The notes: generated by a model from the letters alone, not told the origin. Numbered from the stretch's first letter, positions 1-7,970 are shown. The stretch is DNA of 60,240 nucleotides from Verrucomicrobiia bacterium (GCA_020439995.1 JAGROY010000047.1:1-60240), one strand, 5' to 3'. Program-made: numbers and translations.

Positions 1-1
1 A

Positions 2-214
2 CATCATACCAACCGCCCACCCGTCAGCGACACCCCGGATGGCAGTGGTACTTGGGCAAGATCGGAACTGTATGGAAACGCCTACCAGTCGCTATCCGAA
101 GTGACTGGGAGGCTAGCGATCTGTGTCTTTAGCTCTACCGGTGACAATCTAGTCTTTTATCGGGTGCCTGATTCGACCGGAATCGAAATCGAATGGTCAG
201 CCATCGGGCCGTAG
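2..214 (+). CDS. C-terminal end of an unrecognised protein, cut by the window edge
   Basis: An open frame enters from the left edge in frame 2 and ends at the TAG at 212-214, giving 70 codons. The composition is ordinary protein (mixed polar and hydrophobic, ending in ...EWSAIGP) and there is no stop in the frame, whereas frame 1 stops at about 132. I do not recognise a family. It reads on the opposite strand to the primase/helicase genes that follow, so it could be either cargo of the integrative element or chromosomal flank; the far end of the element is not visible. The fragment is short enough that it could also be a chance open frame. Confidence 0.45.
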   Translation, partial: HHTNRPPVSDTPDGSGTWARSELYGNAYQSLSEVTGRLAICVFSSTGDNLVFYRVPDSTGIEIEWSAIGP

Positions 215-729
215 ACGGTTTGGCAAGTATTCTCCAACCAGATCACGTGCTCGTATGGTCAAAATACTCGGCCGTACCGTAAGTAACAGCGCTCCGAAGA
301 GATTCGATCTTCATGGCGCCAGCCAAAGCCCTGAGAGGCGGGGAGGGCGCTCAAAACCGAACCAGAAACCGAAAGGAAAAGATGAAGTAGCGAGCAACCG
401 AAAGCCACTAGCGAGACCCGGCGGGAACCGTCCCGCCCGACAAGGATTGACCGTCCACCGGAAGCGAGCCTTGGTTGGCGACCAGAAATGGCGCCTGGTA
501 GCTGCTCGGCCTGCTCATCGGTCAGCATGAACTCGCAGCAGGGTGACGATGGAGTGACAGCGGCTTTAGTGATAGTTTTCATCATTCAAATTCGTCTTGG
601 TCGCTACCTGGTTTATCGGAGTCAGCATCGTGCAGATCTCCACCGGCGTTTCTCGGTGAGCGCAATGCGACCGAGCGACAAAAGCGACCAAAGGGTCTGA
701 ATTGCGGTGATTTTATAATTTCCACAGAC
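215..729. other. 515-bp stretch without a convincing gene
   Basis: This stretch follows the helicase-like gene on the minus strand. It contains a minus-strand frame from about 585 to 259 beginning MMKTITKAAV, which might be a small element-encoded protein, but nothing supports a function. A perfect 7-bp hairpin (GGCGGGA/TCCCGCC, 4-base loop) lies at 420-437. On neither strand is it followed by a T-run, so it is not an obvious terminator. Plus-strand frames here have skewed arginine/proline-rich composition typical of chance ORFs. Confidence 0.4.
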
Positions 730-2037
730 TTATGTCGCTTTTGTCGCAGTCGCTGTCCAGATCTCGCGTGATCGCCCATCGGTCTCTTCCTTGGTGGAGT
801 CCGCAAGCTTGAGGCTCCTGAGCTTTTCCAATGCGGTCTCGATCTCAACAGCACTCTTGTGGCGATTGAACAGGTCCCGGATCTGGGTGCGATCCATCGA
901 GCCTCGTTGCTTCAGCGCCTCAAGTATTTGATCTGCGGTCGGATCATTGGCAGGCGTGGAGAAGCACCAGATCGCGGACGCCTCACAGTAACGCCAGAGT
1001 TCCAGAGCAGCAGTGAGGTGCTCGACATTCACCTGCGCCTTGCAGTCCAGCAGGGCGAAGGTCAGAGCCAACCTGATAACCTGCGCCTCTGCCCGTGATG
1101 TGACTGCCCCGAGTCGCCCAGGCTTGCCTTCAGACAACTCAGCGTATTCGATGCTCCAGAGATCCTCGAAGTCTGTGCTCATCCCGATTGCCCGTGGCTT
1201 GTCGGAAAATTCAATTGCTTCCCGTAGCAGACCAATTTCCTTGGAGAAATCGTCAGCAGTAATCAGCGGCGCAAACGGCAGGCATTGAGACCGTTCAACG
1301 AATACCCACAAGAACCTGTTCGCGAATCCGTTGAACGCCTCGGTGTCGGAAAGTGAGCGTTGCACCTCTTCGCGGGTGATGTGCCCAAGGATACTGATGT
1401 GCGCTCCCGTGGCTTTAAGCGGTGAGTTCTTCACCATCTGCCGCAGGCTCCCGTCGTCCCATGCACTGCGAATGATCGGTGATAACGGGTTTCCTTCTCG
1501 CTTGCAGACCTTGAGAACGCTGGCAAATTCTTCCTCGACGACCAGCAGTCGTTTGTCATGAATGCCTTCGTCTTTGACTTCACCCTTCGCATCACGGACT
1601 TCATCACGAACGTTGTAAATCAATCCTTCACCGCTCGACAGTCCCTTCGCTAGGTTCTGTTCCGCCCATGTCTGAGCGACCGCTCGAATCAATTCCACGA
1701 GGCAGTTGAGTGATGTGCCCTTCCTGCCTTTGCTAGTGTTTCCGCAAAGCACAGCAAACAGGCGCGGGTAGTGCCGCGCATTCCCAATGGGCAGGTAGCA
1801 GTTGCTTCCGGCAAGGTTCCCGAATGCCACCAGCAACGTCACCAGTAGACCGACTTCACTCGCCTCGGTGTTCGGTGCAATGGCACGTACGATTCGCCCT
1901 GCATTGCCGTGGAAGGCTTCATTGCCCAGACGCAGCGGATTGTCTGGATCGCGTCCGTTAAGTCCGGTGGTCACTTCACCGACATTCATTGCCGCTTGAA
2001 TGTCCCCACCGCTGCTCTTGAAGTCTCTGAAGTCCAT
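730..2037 (-). CDS. DUF3987-type primase-associated helicase/ATPase
   Basis: The 435-residue protein has the layout of DUF3987 (YfjI-like) proteins found next to primases on plasmids, prophages and satellites. A P-loop-like segment (GNTSKGRKGTS) lies near residue 95, and an acidic Walker-B-like stretch (RLLVVEEEF) about 70 residues later. The C-terminal third looks like a small helical DNA-binding region. It starts at an ATG overlapping the stop of the upstream primase (TAATG), with AAGGAGG just before it, so the two are translationally coupled. By family knowledge it is probably the replicative helicase-like partner of the primase. The P-loop is divergent, so activity is uncertain. Confidence 0.72.
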   Translation of the reverse strand: MDFRDFKSSGGDIQAAMNVGEVTTGLNGRDPDNPLRLGNEAFHGNAGRIVRAIAPNTEASEVGLLVTLLVAFGNLAGSNCYLPIGNARHYPRLFAVLCGNTSKGRKGTSLNCLVELIRAVAQTWAEQNLAKGLSSGEGLIYNVRDEVRDAKGEVKDEGIHDKRLLVVEEEFASVLKVCKREGNPLSPIIRSAWDDGSLRQMVKNSPLKATGAHISILGHITREEVQRSLSDTEAFNGFANRFLWVFVERSQCLPFAPLITADDFSKEIGLLREAIEFSDKPRAIGMSTDFEDLWSIEYAELSEGKPGRLGAVTSRAEAQVIRLALTFALLDCKAQVNVEHLTAALELWRYCEASAIWCFSTPANDPTADQILEALKQRGSMDRTQIRDLFNRHKSAVEIETALEKLRSLKLADSTKEETDGRSREIWTATATKAT

Positions 2038-3002
2038 TATGCCGCCTCCTTTCGAGTGGGTTTGCAGTGGACAATTTCCCGAACCACCGGCAGCAGGATC
2101 TGCTTCACGCGATCAGCGGCGATCTGACCTGAATTTGACGGTTTATCGCTATCGTCATCGAACCACAGTACGACTGTCTTCCCGGCAAACAGGGTTGCCC
2201 ATTCGCTTTTGAACGATGTGCCCGGTGATCCGATCACGCAGGACGGCTTCGGCGCATCCCAGCTACTTTCCAGTCCAGCATCGAGACCAGAGATGGTATC
2301 GGACTCGCCCTCCATCAGATGCACCGTATCAATTGCCGGAAAACCTCGACGGGTCAGTATGAACGATCGCCATGGCAGGGATGCCCTACCCAATTCCCAC
2401 AAGAATCGACACTTACTTTCAGCGCCGAACGGATGCCGAATCTTGATGCCGGACGGGTAGGTGTAGACGATGCGATTACTCAGGCATGACTTGCGCTGGC
2501 CGTCGGACTCGTAGGTTGCATCAGCTCTTAAACCGATGGATGCACCCTGCGTGAATGTCAGAGACTCAACCACCCGATCGCCGATGCCAAACTCCAGGGC
2601 GATCCGGTGCTTCACTCTATCGCTATCGTAAACAGTAGATCGTGCCTTCCGTTCTATATCCCAGAAGGTATCGGGTAGCGTTGGCTCAGGTGGCTGCGCT
2701 TTTCTTTTCCTTGCGACCGAAGCGACATAAGCGACCGAAGGGGTGCCACCCAGCAATTCGCAGGCTTCTCTGAAGTCGATGCCTTTGAGTTTTTGAATGA
2801 AGTCGATGCTATCATCAATATGGACATGGCATCCAAAGCAATGCGCGTGATCACTCCAAACGTGGAATGACGGTGTTCGCTCATCATGGAAGGGGCAATG
2901 CGTGATCGAGTGATCGCCAGACCGCCGCAGTGGTTCCCCTAACAGACGCTCGATAAGTTCCGGCAATGGATTCGCCGCGTTGATTGAGTCGGTGTCAAAC
3001 AT
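2037..3002 (-). CDS. CHC2 zinc-finger / Toprim DNA primase of a mobile element
   Basis: The 321-residue protein opens with a CHC2-type zinc-binding module: Cys36-x2-His39 and Cys55-x2-Cys58, in the context THCPFHDERTPSF and CFGCHVH. The C-terminal half carries Toprim-like signatures, EGESD near residue 233 and an acidic WFDDDSD cluster near residue 280, which would bind the catalytic metal. It lacks a fused helicase domain; that role is presumably taken by the following overlapping gene. AAAGGAGG lies 7 bases before the ATG. Together with the HTH genes and the recombinase remnant this is a typical replication module of an integrative plasmid or phage satellite. Confidence 0.85.
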   Translation of the reverse strand: MFDTDSINAANPLPELIERLLGEPLRRSGDHSITHCPFHDERTPSFHVWSDHAHCFGCHVHIDDSIDFIQKLKGIDFREACELLGGTPSVAYVASVARKRKAQPPEPTLPDTFWDIERKARSTVYDSDRVKHRIALEFGIGDRVVESLTFTQGASIGLRADATYESDGQRKSCLSNRIVYTYPSGIKIRHPFGAESKCRFLWELGRASLPWRSFILTRRGFPAIDTVHLMEGESDTISGLDAGLESSWDAPKPSCVIGSPGTSFKSEWATLFAGKTVVLWFDDDSDKPSNSGQIAADRVKQILLPVVREIVHCKPTRKEAA

Positions 3003-3125
3003 GCGGTGCCTCCTTTCGTTCGAGCGGACAACGCTGCGTTGCGATCGTGATGTATTTCAACGCACGTTCAAAAGCGGTTGCACTTCTTCGCGTATTTATT
3101 AGTCTTTCCATAGTCTGTAGAGTTT

Positions 3126-3163
3126 GCCGGGTACGGGCTGCAGCCCTGCCCGGCTATTTTTTT
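3126..3163 (+). terminator. Strong plus-strand Rho-independent terminator with no plus gene before it
   Basis: GCCGGG at 3126-3131 pairs with CCCGGC at 3149-3154. The interior contains the palindrome GGGCTGCAGCCC (3135-3146). The hairpin is followed directly by TATTTTTTT on the plus strand. On the minus strand it begins at the TAG stop of the small HTH gene and has no T-run after it. As the genes to the left read on the minus strand, the plus-strand orientation suggests an antisense transcript over the primase leader, or a barrier to read-through. Confidence 0.6.
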
Positions 3164-3405
3164 GATGAGAGATGGCGCTCGGTCTCGCTTCCTAGCCACT
3201 CCATTACAGTGGCCCAGTTGTACCTGACGAGGCACCCGCCTTTCCCAAACCGGATCACTGGGAGCCCTGATGTCTCCATAAGTTCACACTGGCGTTTCGA
3301 AACTTGCAGGCGTTCGGCTAGTTGCTCCCTTGTGAGCAAAGGAGGCGAAGAAACTCCCCCCTGCGACAAAGTGATCGTAATGCTATCCTTTGGATTTATC
3401 CTCAC
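3154..3405 (-). CDS. Excisionase-family helix-turn-helix protein (second of two)
   Basis: This 83-residue protein has the MerR/excisionase-type HTH layout: an N-terminal tail, a helix-turn-helix around LLTREQLAERLQVSKRQ (residues 23-39), then a wing-like stretch ending in RYNWATVMEWL. The usual glycine-rich turn (FGKGGCLVRY) before the last helix is present. It overlaps the upstream HTH gene by 4 bp (ATGA), so both come from one message. In elements of this type such proteins act as recombination directionality factors or repressors of the replication module; which of these applies here cannot be told. Confidence 0.75.
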   Translation of the reverse strand: MRINPKDSITITLSQGGVSSPPLLTREQLAERLQVSKRQCELMETSGLPVIRFGKGGCLVRYNWATVMEWLGSETERHLSSKK

Positions 3406-3620
3406 CGGGCACCTCCATTCTCGAATGCAACCACGTCACTTAGTCGATACCGTATCACTCGTGAATTGAATCTGATCGCAGGGAGCAGGCCGTCTTTTTC
3501 TCGGCGCCTGACAGTCGCTGGATCGCAACGCCACCGCATCGCGATGTCCCGTCGAGATAAGAGCTCATCTTGATCGAAGTGAAAGTTCGTGACTTTTCTT
3601 GATTTGTTTGAATGCTTCAT
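3402..3620 (-). CDS. Excisionase-family helix-turn-helix protein (first of two)
   Basis: The 72-residue protein contains ELLSRRDIAMRWRCDPATV as recognition HTH, followed by RFNSRVIRYRLSDVVAFE, the typical excisionase/plasmid AlpA-like C-terminal half. It is the first gene of the minus-strand element operon and diverges from the 573-residue gene at 3673 across a 52-bp gap, which must hold both promoters. A regulator starting a divergent gap is consistent with it controlling both directions, but no operator could be confirmed by eye. Confidence 0.75.
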   Translation of the reverse strand: MKHSNKSRKVTNFHFDQDELLSRRDIAMRWRCDPATVRRREKDGLLPAIRFNSRVIRYRLSDVVAFENGGAR

Positions 3621-3672
3621 ACATCCTAGTGAGTGCCGTCCGCTTCTTGTGGATTTTCAATCGTTTTAGAAA

Positions 3673-5394
3673 ATGCCTCAACGATCAATTAAAGCATTAA
3701 GCATCAAAGAATTATCTAGAAAATGGAAATCTTCTCCAGAAATGGTGAGGCGCTTTTTTTCTGAAACCACCACTCGACCAAAGCATTCTCGATATTCGGT
3801 GACCTGCCCGGTGATTGAACTTGGCAACTTTGCTCTTTGGAGACTATTTCAACGATGGGTTCCACCGCTGTGGATCAAGGGTTACCAGGATGGTGGCCCC
3901 ACTTGCCCTTCACTTGTTGATCTGGTTGTCGCGGAACTCGAAGTTTCCGGCAACGGACTCAACTGGGCGATGTCCGCCGAATTGCTTGTGGAATCCGAAC
4001 GACGCCTCAGCAAGCGCTTATCCTACCTCAAGCGTAAGTTGTCTGGCATGACACTTCACGAAGCAGAAGCGTTGCTTGCCAGGCGCATCCTAAGAACTGC
4101 TGAGAGACGCTTGAAGGCGAGAGGGCAATCCCTGAAGGTAGCAGATATGGCGAATGAGCTTTCTATTGGGCGGACGAAGCTGTTCACCCTAAAAAATATG
4201 AAGCCTGCATACAGTTCCACTACGCCAGCGGGAACGGCTCTATCTGCCAATAGAGGGAAGAAGCCAAGCATCACAAAGCAATCAAGTCAGACACTTAACC
4301 GAGATGAGGTGTTTGAATGGTCAGATGGATTCCCGGAAATCCCGACCGAAGACATGATAATACACAGGTGGGGATTGAGCGCTAATGACGCCGCCACCCT
4401 TAAGCACGCGCTCCATGAAGACAGGGACAATCAAACCCGTAAAGAGCAATATTTCGGATCGGATCTATACCTTAAAAACCGAAACAGAAGGGCTGAAGAC
4501 GTTCAAGAGCGACGCGATCAAAAGCGACGGGATCAAGAGCGACGCGAAAGCAAAAATGACATGCACGATTGGAGTAGGATCAAGGAGAAAGAGATTAAGC
4601 AGAAGTATGCTATTGAGTGGACGCAGCCTTCCAACAAGGAGCCACAACCTGACATTGAAACGTACTGGTTAGTTCTTTACAATCTTGCTGACCGCGATCG
4701 ACGGAGGAATTACAGAGAGGCGAACACTTCAAGAACGGCTGCCGACGCGGTCAGGAGAGACTGGATTCCGTTGTCAGCGAAGTTCAAAGCTAGCCCCCAT
4801 CGTGACGAACGGGTACTGGGCTTCATCCAACAGTGCTCACCCGAAACTTTTCGCTGGAAACTAAATTGCGGTTCACTTTCTGGTGGGGGCGGGTACAATC
4901 TTCGCTTGATGTCAGTCACCACGATAGACGATCTTTTGGAAGACCGCAATTCACTCGTAATCGTAGCTCTCGTCGGCACTGAAGTGCACATACGTATTTT
5001 CAATATCAAGGGGGAATTGGTCGTCGATAAACCAGCGTCTGCGCTACTTAGTGAGAAAGAAGGGACGGATCTTAAGACCCTGCTAAATTCAGATCCTTTC
5101 CCAGACGTTTCTACTTTGGGAACGGACGAGAAGAATCAAATCATCAATATTGCTTTATCAAGCGCAGATCACCCCTGTGGGACATGTCGTAGCCTCCCGG
5201 AAGCACAGGCCGCTATGTGCGATGCGCTGGCTTCTAACCTACCCAAATTCAAGTTGATCCTGTGCGTGGAGGCCGAAAGAGTTAGCGATTCTGGAAAAGT
5301 TCAATATCGCCGCCTGGCTGATTGCGAGATAGGCACCCACATCAAGGCGCTTGGATTAAGCGATCTTTCGCAATTGCCGGATCACGAAGATTGA
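3673..5394 (+). CDS. Large unknown element protein carrying the 90-residue HIRIF module
   Basis: I do not recognise the 573-residue protein as a whole. Residues 10-30 (IKELSRKWKSSPEMVRRFF) look like a helix-turn-helix. A second possible HTH occurs near 155-175 (VADMANELSIGRTKLF), so DNA binding is likely. Residues about 270-315 form a highly charged Arg/Asp/Lys-rich linker. Residues about 408-499 are a distinct module (RLMSVTTIDDL ... HIRIF ... EEKN-like ... ALS) that also occurs in the chromosomal protein at 16082-17680. A CGTC pair follows it. Composition is visibly less GC-rich than the chromosomal genes to the right. The role is unknown; DNA binding and cargo status are inferences. Confidence 0.7.
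   Translation: MPQRSIKALSIKELSRKWKSSPEMVRRFFSETTTRPKHSRYSVTCPVIELGNFALWRLFQRWVPPLWIKGYQDGGPTCPSLVDLVVAELEVSGNGLNWAMSAELLVESERRLSKRLSYLKRKLSGMTLHEAEALLARRILRTAERRLKARGQSLKVADMANELSIGRTKLFTLKNMKPAYSSTTPAGTALSANRGKKPSITKQSSQTLNRDEVFEWSDGFPEIPTEDMIIHRWGLSANDAATLKHALHEDRDNQTRKEQYFGSDLYLKNRNRRAEDVQERRDQKRRDQERRESKNDMHDWSRIKEKEIKQKYAIEWTQPSNKEPQPDIETYWLVLYNLADRDRRRNYREANTSRTAADAVRRDWIPLSAKFKASPHRDERVLGFIQQCSPETFRWKLNCGSLSGGGGYNLRLMSVTTIDDLLEDRNSLVIVALVGTEVHIRIFNIKGELVVDKPASALLSEKEGTDLKTLLNSDPFPDVSTLGTDEKNQIINIALSSADHPCGTCRSLPEAQAAMCDALASNLPKFKLILCVEAERVSDSGKVQYRRLADCEIGTHIKALGLSDLSQLPDHED
4894..5169 (+). other. HIRIF module, copy within the element protein
   Basis: This is the segment of the 573-residue protein that matches residues 255-344 of the protein at 16082-17680. 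It runs from Y-N-L-R-L-M through IDDL, RNSLVIVALVG, HIRIF, VVDK and a DEKN..I..ALS ending. Both copies read as a compact alpha/beta domain. The surrounding residues of the two host proteins are unrelated. No flanking direct repeat was found around this copy. Confidence 0.65.
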
Positions 5395-5409
5395 TGATTG
5401 ATGATTGAT
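5389..5409 (+). repeat. Three tandem copies of a 7-bp unit over a stop codon
   Basis: GATTGAT occurs three times without interruption. The first copy contains the TGA stop of the 573-residue gene. Replication slippage is the simplest explanation. A similar 7-bp tandem duplication is seen in the nearby recombinase remnant. Confidence 0.85.
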
Positions 5410-5477
5410 GAGCTTTCAGGCGAAGGCAATGAGTCGAATCCAAAATGCGGTCAGCATTTTCTGTTTTGCGTTTAGCC

Positions 5478-5890
5478 CTATGGTGAGATGCTCCAGAATG
5501 CGTTGGCGTCATCGGGATCCACCAGCTGATGGTAGTGTCTCATGACCACTGCGGGGGTATTGCCCATAGCAAGAGCAGTCGCAGCCACGTCGCGTGTTCG
5601 TTCCAGAAAGTAGGAACCAAAGCTGTGCCGGATGCAGTTCTGGGGCCAATCCCTTAGCTTGGACTCCACCGTGCGTTCGGCTGGGTCGTCGCTCAGGTGT
5701 GATGGCTTGAACCCTGAAGCTTTGCGAGCACTGTCGAAGATCGAAGATCCGACGGGCATTGGCAGGCGTTATAGAGCCCTGTGCCCGAAGAGGCACAAGC
5801 CACTCGGAAAGGTTGTCGTTGGCACCGTACGTTTTTGCTTGGTCTTCACCTTGCCAGACAGTCGCACGACTCCAAGCGGGAGGGTGTAAC
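5478..5890 (-). pseudogene. Truncated, frameshifted tyrosine recombinase (integrase) remnant
   Basis: The last 93 codons are intact and carry the C-terminal catalytic box of tyrosine recombinases: CIRHSFGSYFL (Arg-His box), a GNTP segment where GH is usual, and MRHYHQL with the nucleophilic Tyr. Upstream the reading shifts frame twice. The segment NDNLSEWLVPL...RRIFD is in a second frame and RLSGKVKTKQKRTVP in a third. The nearer shift is exactly explained by a 7-bp tandem duplication at 5735-5748; removing one unit restores RRIFDSARKASG. The N-terminal two-thirds, including the first catalytic Arg region, is missing. The remnant lies directly beyond the 3' end of the tRNA-Sec gene, the usual place for such an integrase. 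The element is therefore probably immobile. Confidence 0.85.
5735..5748. repeat. 7-bp tandem duplication that inactivated the integrase
   Basis: CGAAGAT CGAAGAT on the plus strand (ATCTTCG twice on the coding minus strand). Deleting one copy joins two integrase segments in one frame, so this is the direct lesion behind one of the two frameshifts. Confidence 0.8.
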
Positions 5891-5947
5891 GCTTCTGTAA
5901 CGGATATTTAGAGCGCACCTGAGCGAAGATGGGCGTAGGCGAAAACA

Positions 5948-5968
5948 CAAAACCCTACAAAAAAGGGA
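5948..5968 (-). terminator. Possible terminator after the tRNA gene
   Basis: Immediately after the discriminator base the minus strand reads TCCC, then six T, then a short CCC/GGG pairing and another T-run. It would serve as a simple terminator for the tRNA transcript. The stem is only 3-4 bp, so support is modest. Confidence 0.35.
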
Positions 5969-6060
5969 CGGAGAGGGAAGGAATCGAACCAACCTGGACG
6001 CGTTAAACGCCCACAACGGTTTTGAAGACCGCGGAGGCCACCAGGCACCCATCACTCTCC
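5969..6060 (-). tRNA. selC: tRNA-Sec (anticodon UCA) with an altered 3' end
   Basis: The 92-base gene begins GGAGAGTG. Its long D stem (GGGTGCC/GGCCTCC with one mismatch) is typical of tRNA-Sec. The anticodon arm is GCGGT-CTTCAAA-ACCGT, so the anticodon is TCA. A long variable arm (around GGGCGTTTAACGCGTCC) and a TTCGATT T-loop follow. No CCA is encoded. The 5' three-quarters look sound. The 3' end does not: the T stem opposes GGTTGG with CCTTCC (two U-U mismatches where CCAACC is expected), and only 7 acceptor bases follow instead of 8, leaving U7 unpaired. The integrase remnant starts right behind it. This copy may be inactive or poorly active in selenocysteine insertion. No selenoprotein or SelA/B/D gene is visible in the window. 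Confidence 0.82.
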
Positions 6061-6226
6061 TTGGAATTCTCGCAAGGCATCTAGAGGTTAGACTGAGGAC
6101 AGGAACTCTTCAAGGCGTTTTGCCGGGAAGTTCAGGTTCGCCATCGCTTGTTGGCTTCTAACCATACTCTTCTCTCCATACTCCCTCTCTGGATTACTCG
6201 CTCAAAATGCCCCCACACCGCTGGTG

Positions 6227-7222
6227 TCATTTTCCGCGAGCCTGACGCATTGCCAAGGCGGCCCAGAATGGCAGATTAATACAGAAAATCCAGACGGAGT
6301 ACTCGTTAAAACGAAAATGGAGGTTCATGACGATATCGACGGAACGGTGGAACAGGATCATGCCAGCGCCAATCATGAGGGCGGTGTTTCGGCTGAACAG
6401 AGCGATGATCGCAAAGAGCTCTAGGATGACTCCTCCGCTTAAGAGCAGTCGGGCGAGGTTTGGGTTGTTCAGCATCCACTCAGCGTAGACTGCCTGGGTG
6501 CCGAGAACGCTGTGGTCGAGGGTGCTGTAGAACTCCTGCTTTTCTGTCTTGATCACTTCGAGCGCCATGTACGGACTGTTCCAGAACCAGGAACCGCCGG
6601 TGCGCACGATCTTGGTAAGGCCGGCGATAACGTAGCAGCCCGCGATCGCCCCCTGCGAGTAGTAGAGAAAATAGCTCCACTGGCTGAGCCCTTCGGGAAA
6701 TCGAAACGGCTTGGCCACCGCACGCCCATACAATCGCCTTCCCGCAAACCACATCACGACAACTGTTTGAAACACGAGGATGGTTGTGACCATCTGGCAT
6801 CCGTGATGAATCGATCCCTGCGAGTTGTAGTAGGTGCGAACGATAATACTGGCTGCTGTGATCAATGGCAATGCTATCGGCAACAGGAAACCGGCTGCAT
6901 AGAACAGCAGACTTATGGCAACGACCAGCCTTATGATTTGCGTCGCCGTGACTGGATTCTCAATGCCCATCCAGCTAAAGCTATACTCGTGCCCAGACCA
7001 CAACCACGTAAGGTCAAAAATCCTGGCGATTCCGTTCGGGTACTTTTGCTCGGCGTAGGCAAAATTCTCTGGAAACGTCTGCCAGACAACGCAGGCAAAA
7101 AGCACCCGCATGATGAGCACTTCCCACGAAGCAACTGGCGCGGGGCGAAAGGTTCCCGCACAGAGACGCTTCACCCATGGCATGTACCACGCTCGCTTAG
7201 CTATTTCGGTAAGTGCGCTCAT
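6227..7222 (-). CDS. HTTM-like multi-pass membrane protein
   Basis: The 331-residue protein has about six to eight hydrophobic helices, for example IIRLVVAISLLFYAAGFLL and LITAASIIV. It resembles HTTM proteins, the bacterial relatives of vitamin-K-dependent gamma-carboxylase membrane domains: an N-terminal region with WxxF and HEYSFSWMG, then paired helices separated by conserved polar loops (YNSQGSIHHGC, GLTKIVRTGGSWF). Substrate and reaction are unknown for most bacterial members. It overlaps the upstream small membrane protein by 4 bp (ATGA), so the two are probably made together. It is the first chromosomal gene past the tRNA. Confidence 0.68.
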   Translation of the reverse strand: MSALTEIAKRAWYMPWVKRLCAGTFRPAPVASWEVLIMRVLFACVVWQTFPENFAYAEQKYPNGIARIFDLTWLWSGHEYSFSWMGIENPVTATQIIRLVVAISLLFYAAGFLLPIALPLITAASIIVRTYYNSQGSIHHGCQMVTTILVFQTVVVMWFAGRRLYGRAVAKPFRFPEGLSQWSYFLYYSQGAIAGCYVIAGLTKIVRTGGSWFWNSPYMALEVIKTEKQEFYSTLDHSVLGTQAVYAEWMLNNPNLARLLLSGGVILELFAIIALFSRNTALMIGAGMILFHRSVDIVMNLHFRFNEYSVWIFCINLPFWAALAMRQARGK

Positions 7223-7836
7223 GGGTTTTCAGCAGGCGCTGGATTTGATTCATTTGTGAGCGGCGCGGCGTTCCTCGCGATGGTCGCCGCAGACTCCTCC
7301 AGCATGCCGTCCTCGCTGACAAAAATGATACCCCTCGCGAGCGCAATGTCGCCAGGAAAAGGCGTAGCGCGATCTTGCGATCGTTTGCGAAGATGCGCCA
7401 GCACTGTCGTTCCTATTTCAGCCTGAACTTCATCAGTGAGCCAGCTGCTCTTCTTGTTCCACTTTAAGCCGTTCGCCTTCGCGTAAGCCATGGACTCTGA
7501 GCGCATCAGCTTTTTGACCCGCGACGCGGTATACCCGGTGTAGGCGAACGAAGCCAGCGGCGTCCCGTCGCCGTGCTCCAGGAAGAAGTACTCGAGATCC
7601 CTTTCCCTGGGATTCGCGTACATCGGATAATTCGAGAATGGGTAGAATTCGCCCTTAGATCCAGGATCGATCTTGTACAGGAAAGTTGAAAGAATGGTAA
7701 AAACGATCACAGGAAAAATGGGATGCTTCACCAGCTTTATCAGGATTTGAAGCCCCCTCTCCCTCCAGTGAGTGGGGAGCATTATCTGGAGCCTGCTCCC
7801 ACCAGATGGTGGTGCGCTGGATGTTTCGGATGACAT
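7219..7836 (-). CDS. Single-pass membrane protein paired with the HTTM-like protein
   Basis: The 205-residue protein has a short cytoplasmic N-terminus, one transmembrane helix near residues 40-56 (IFPVIVFTILSTFLYKI), then a soluble domain of about 145 residues containing FYPFSNYPMYANP and later a Lys/Arg-rich middle. I recall proteins of this shape next to HTTM genes but cannot name a family. The 4-bp overlap with the downstream gene argues for a two-protein membrane unit. Confidence 0.65.
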   Translation of the reverse strand: MSSETSSAPPSGGSRLQIMLPTHWRERGLQILIKLVKHPIFPVIVFTILSTFLYKIDPGSKGEFYPFSNYPMYANPRERDLEYFFLEHGDGTPLASFAYTGYTASRVKKLMRSESMAYAKANGLKWNKKSSWLTDEVQAEIGTTVLAHLRKRSQDRATPFPGDIALARGIIFVSEDGMLEESAATIARNAAPLTNESNPAPAENP

Positions 7837-7970
7837 AACGAATGGACTGATTCCGCAACTCTGAATCCTATGTGTAGATGACGCTCAAGCTAAATTCCCA
7901 TGACGACATTGTCATTCGCCGCAAATCGAGAGATTTGCTGTGCATTTTTTGACAACCGCGAACATCCCGC

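Noticed and set aside
420..437. Hairpin as terminator of the helicase-like gene
   Set aside because: It is nearly 300 bp beyond the stop codon and has no T-run on the minus strand.
5392..5394. Possible selenocysteine read-through of a TGA in view of the tRNA-Sec gene
   Set aside because: The TGA at the end of the 573-residue gene lies in a slippage repeat and the frame beyond shows no conserved domain or Cys/Sec context. No other in-frame TGA with coding continuation was noticed.
6512..7426. 304-codon plus-strand frame opposite the HTTM-like pair
   Set aside because: It spans two overlapping membrane-protein genes on the other strand and has the polar composition expected from reading hydrophobic codons backwards.
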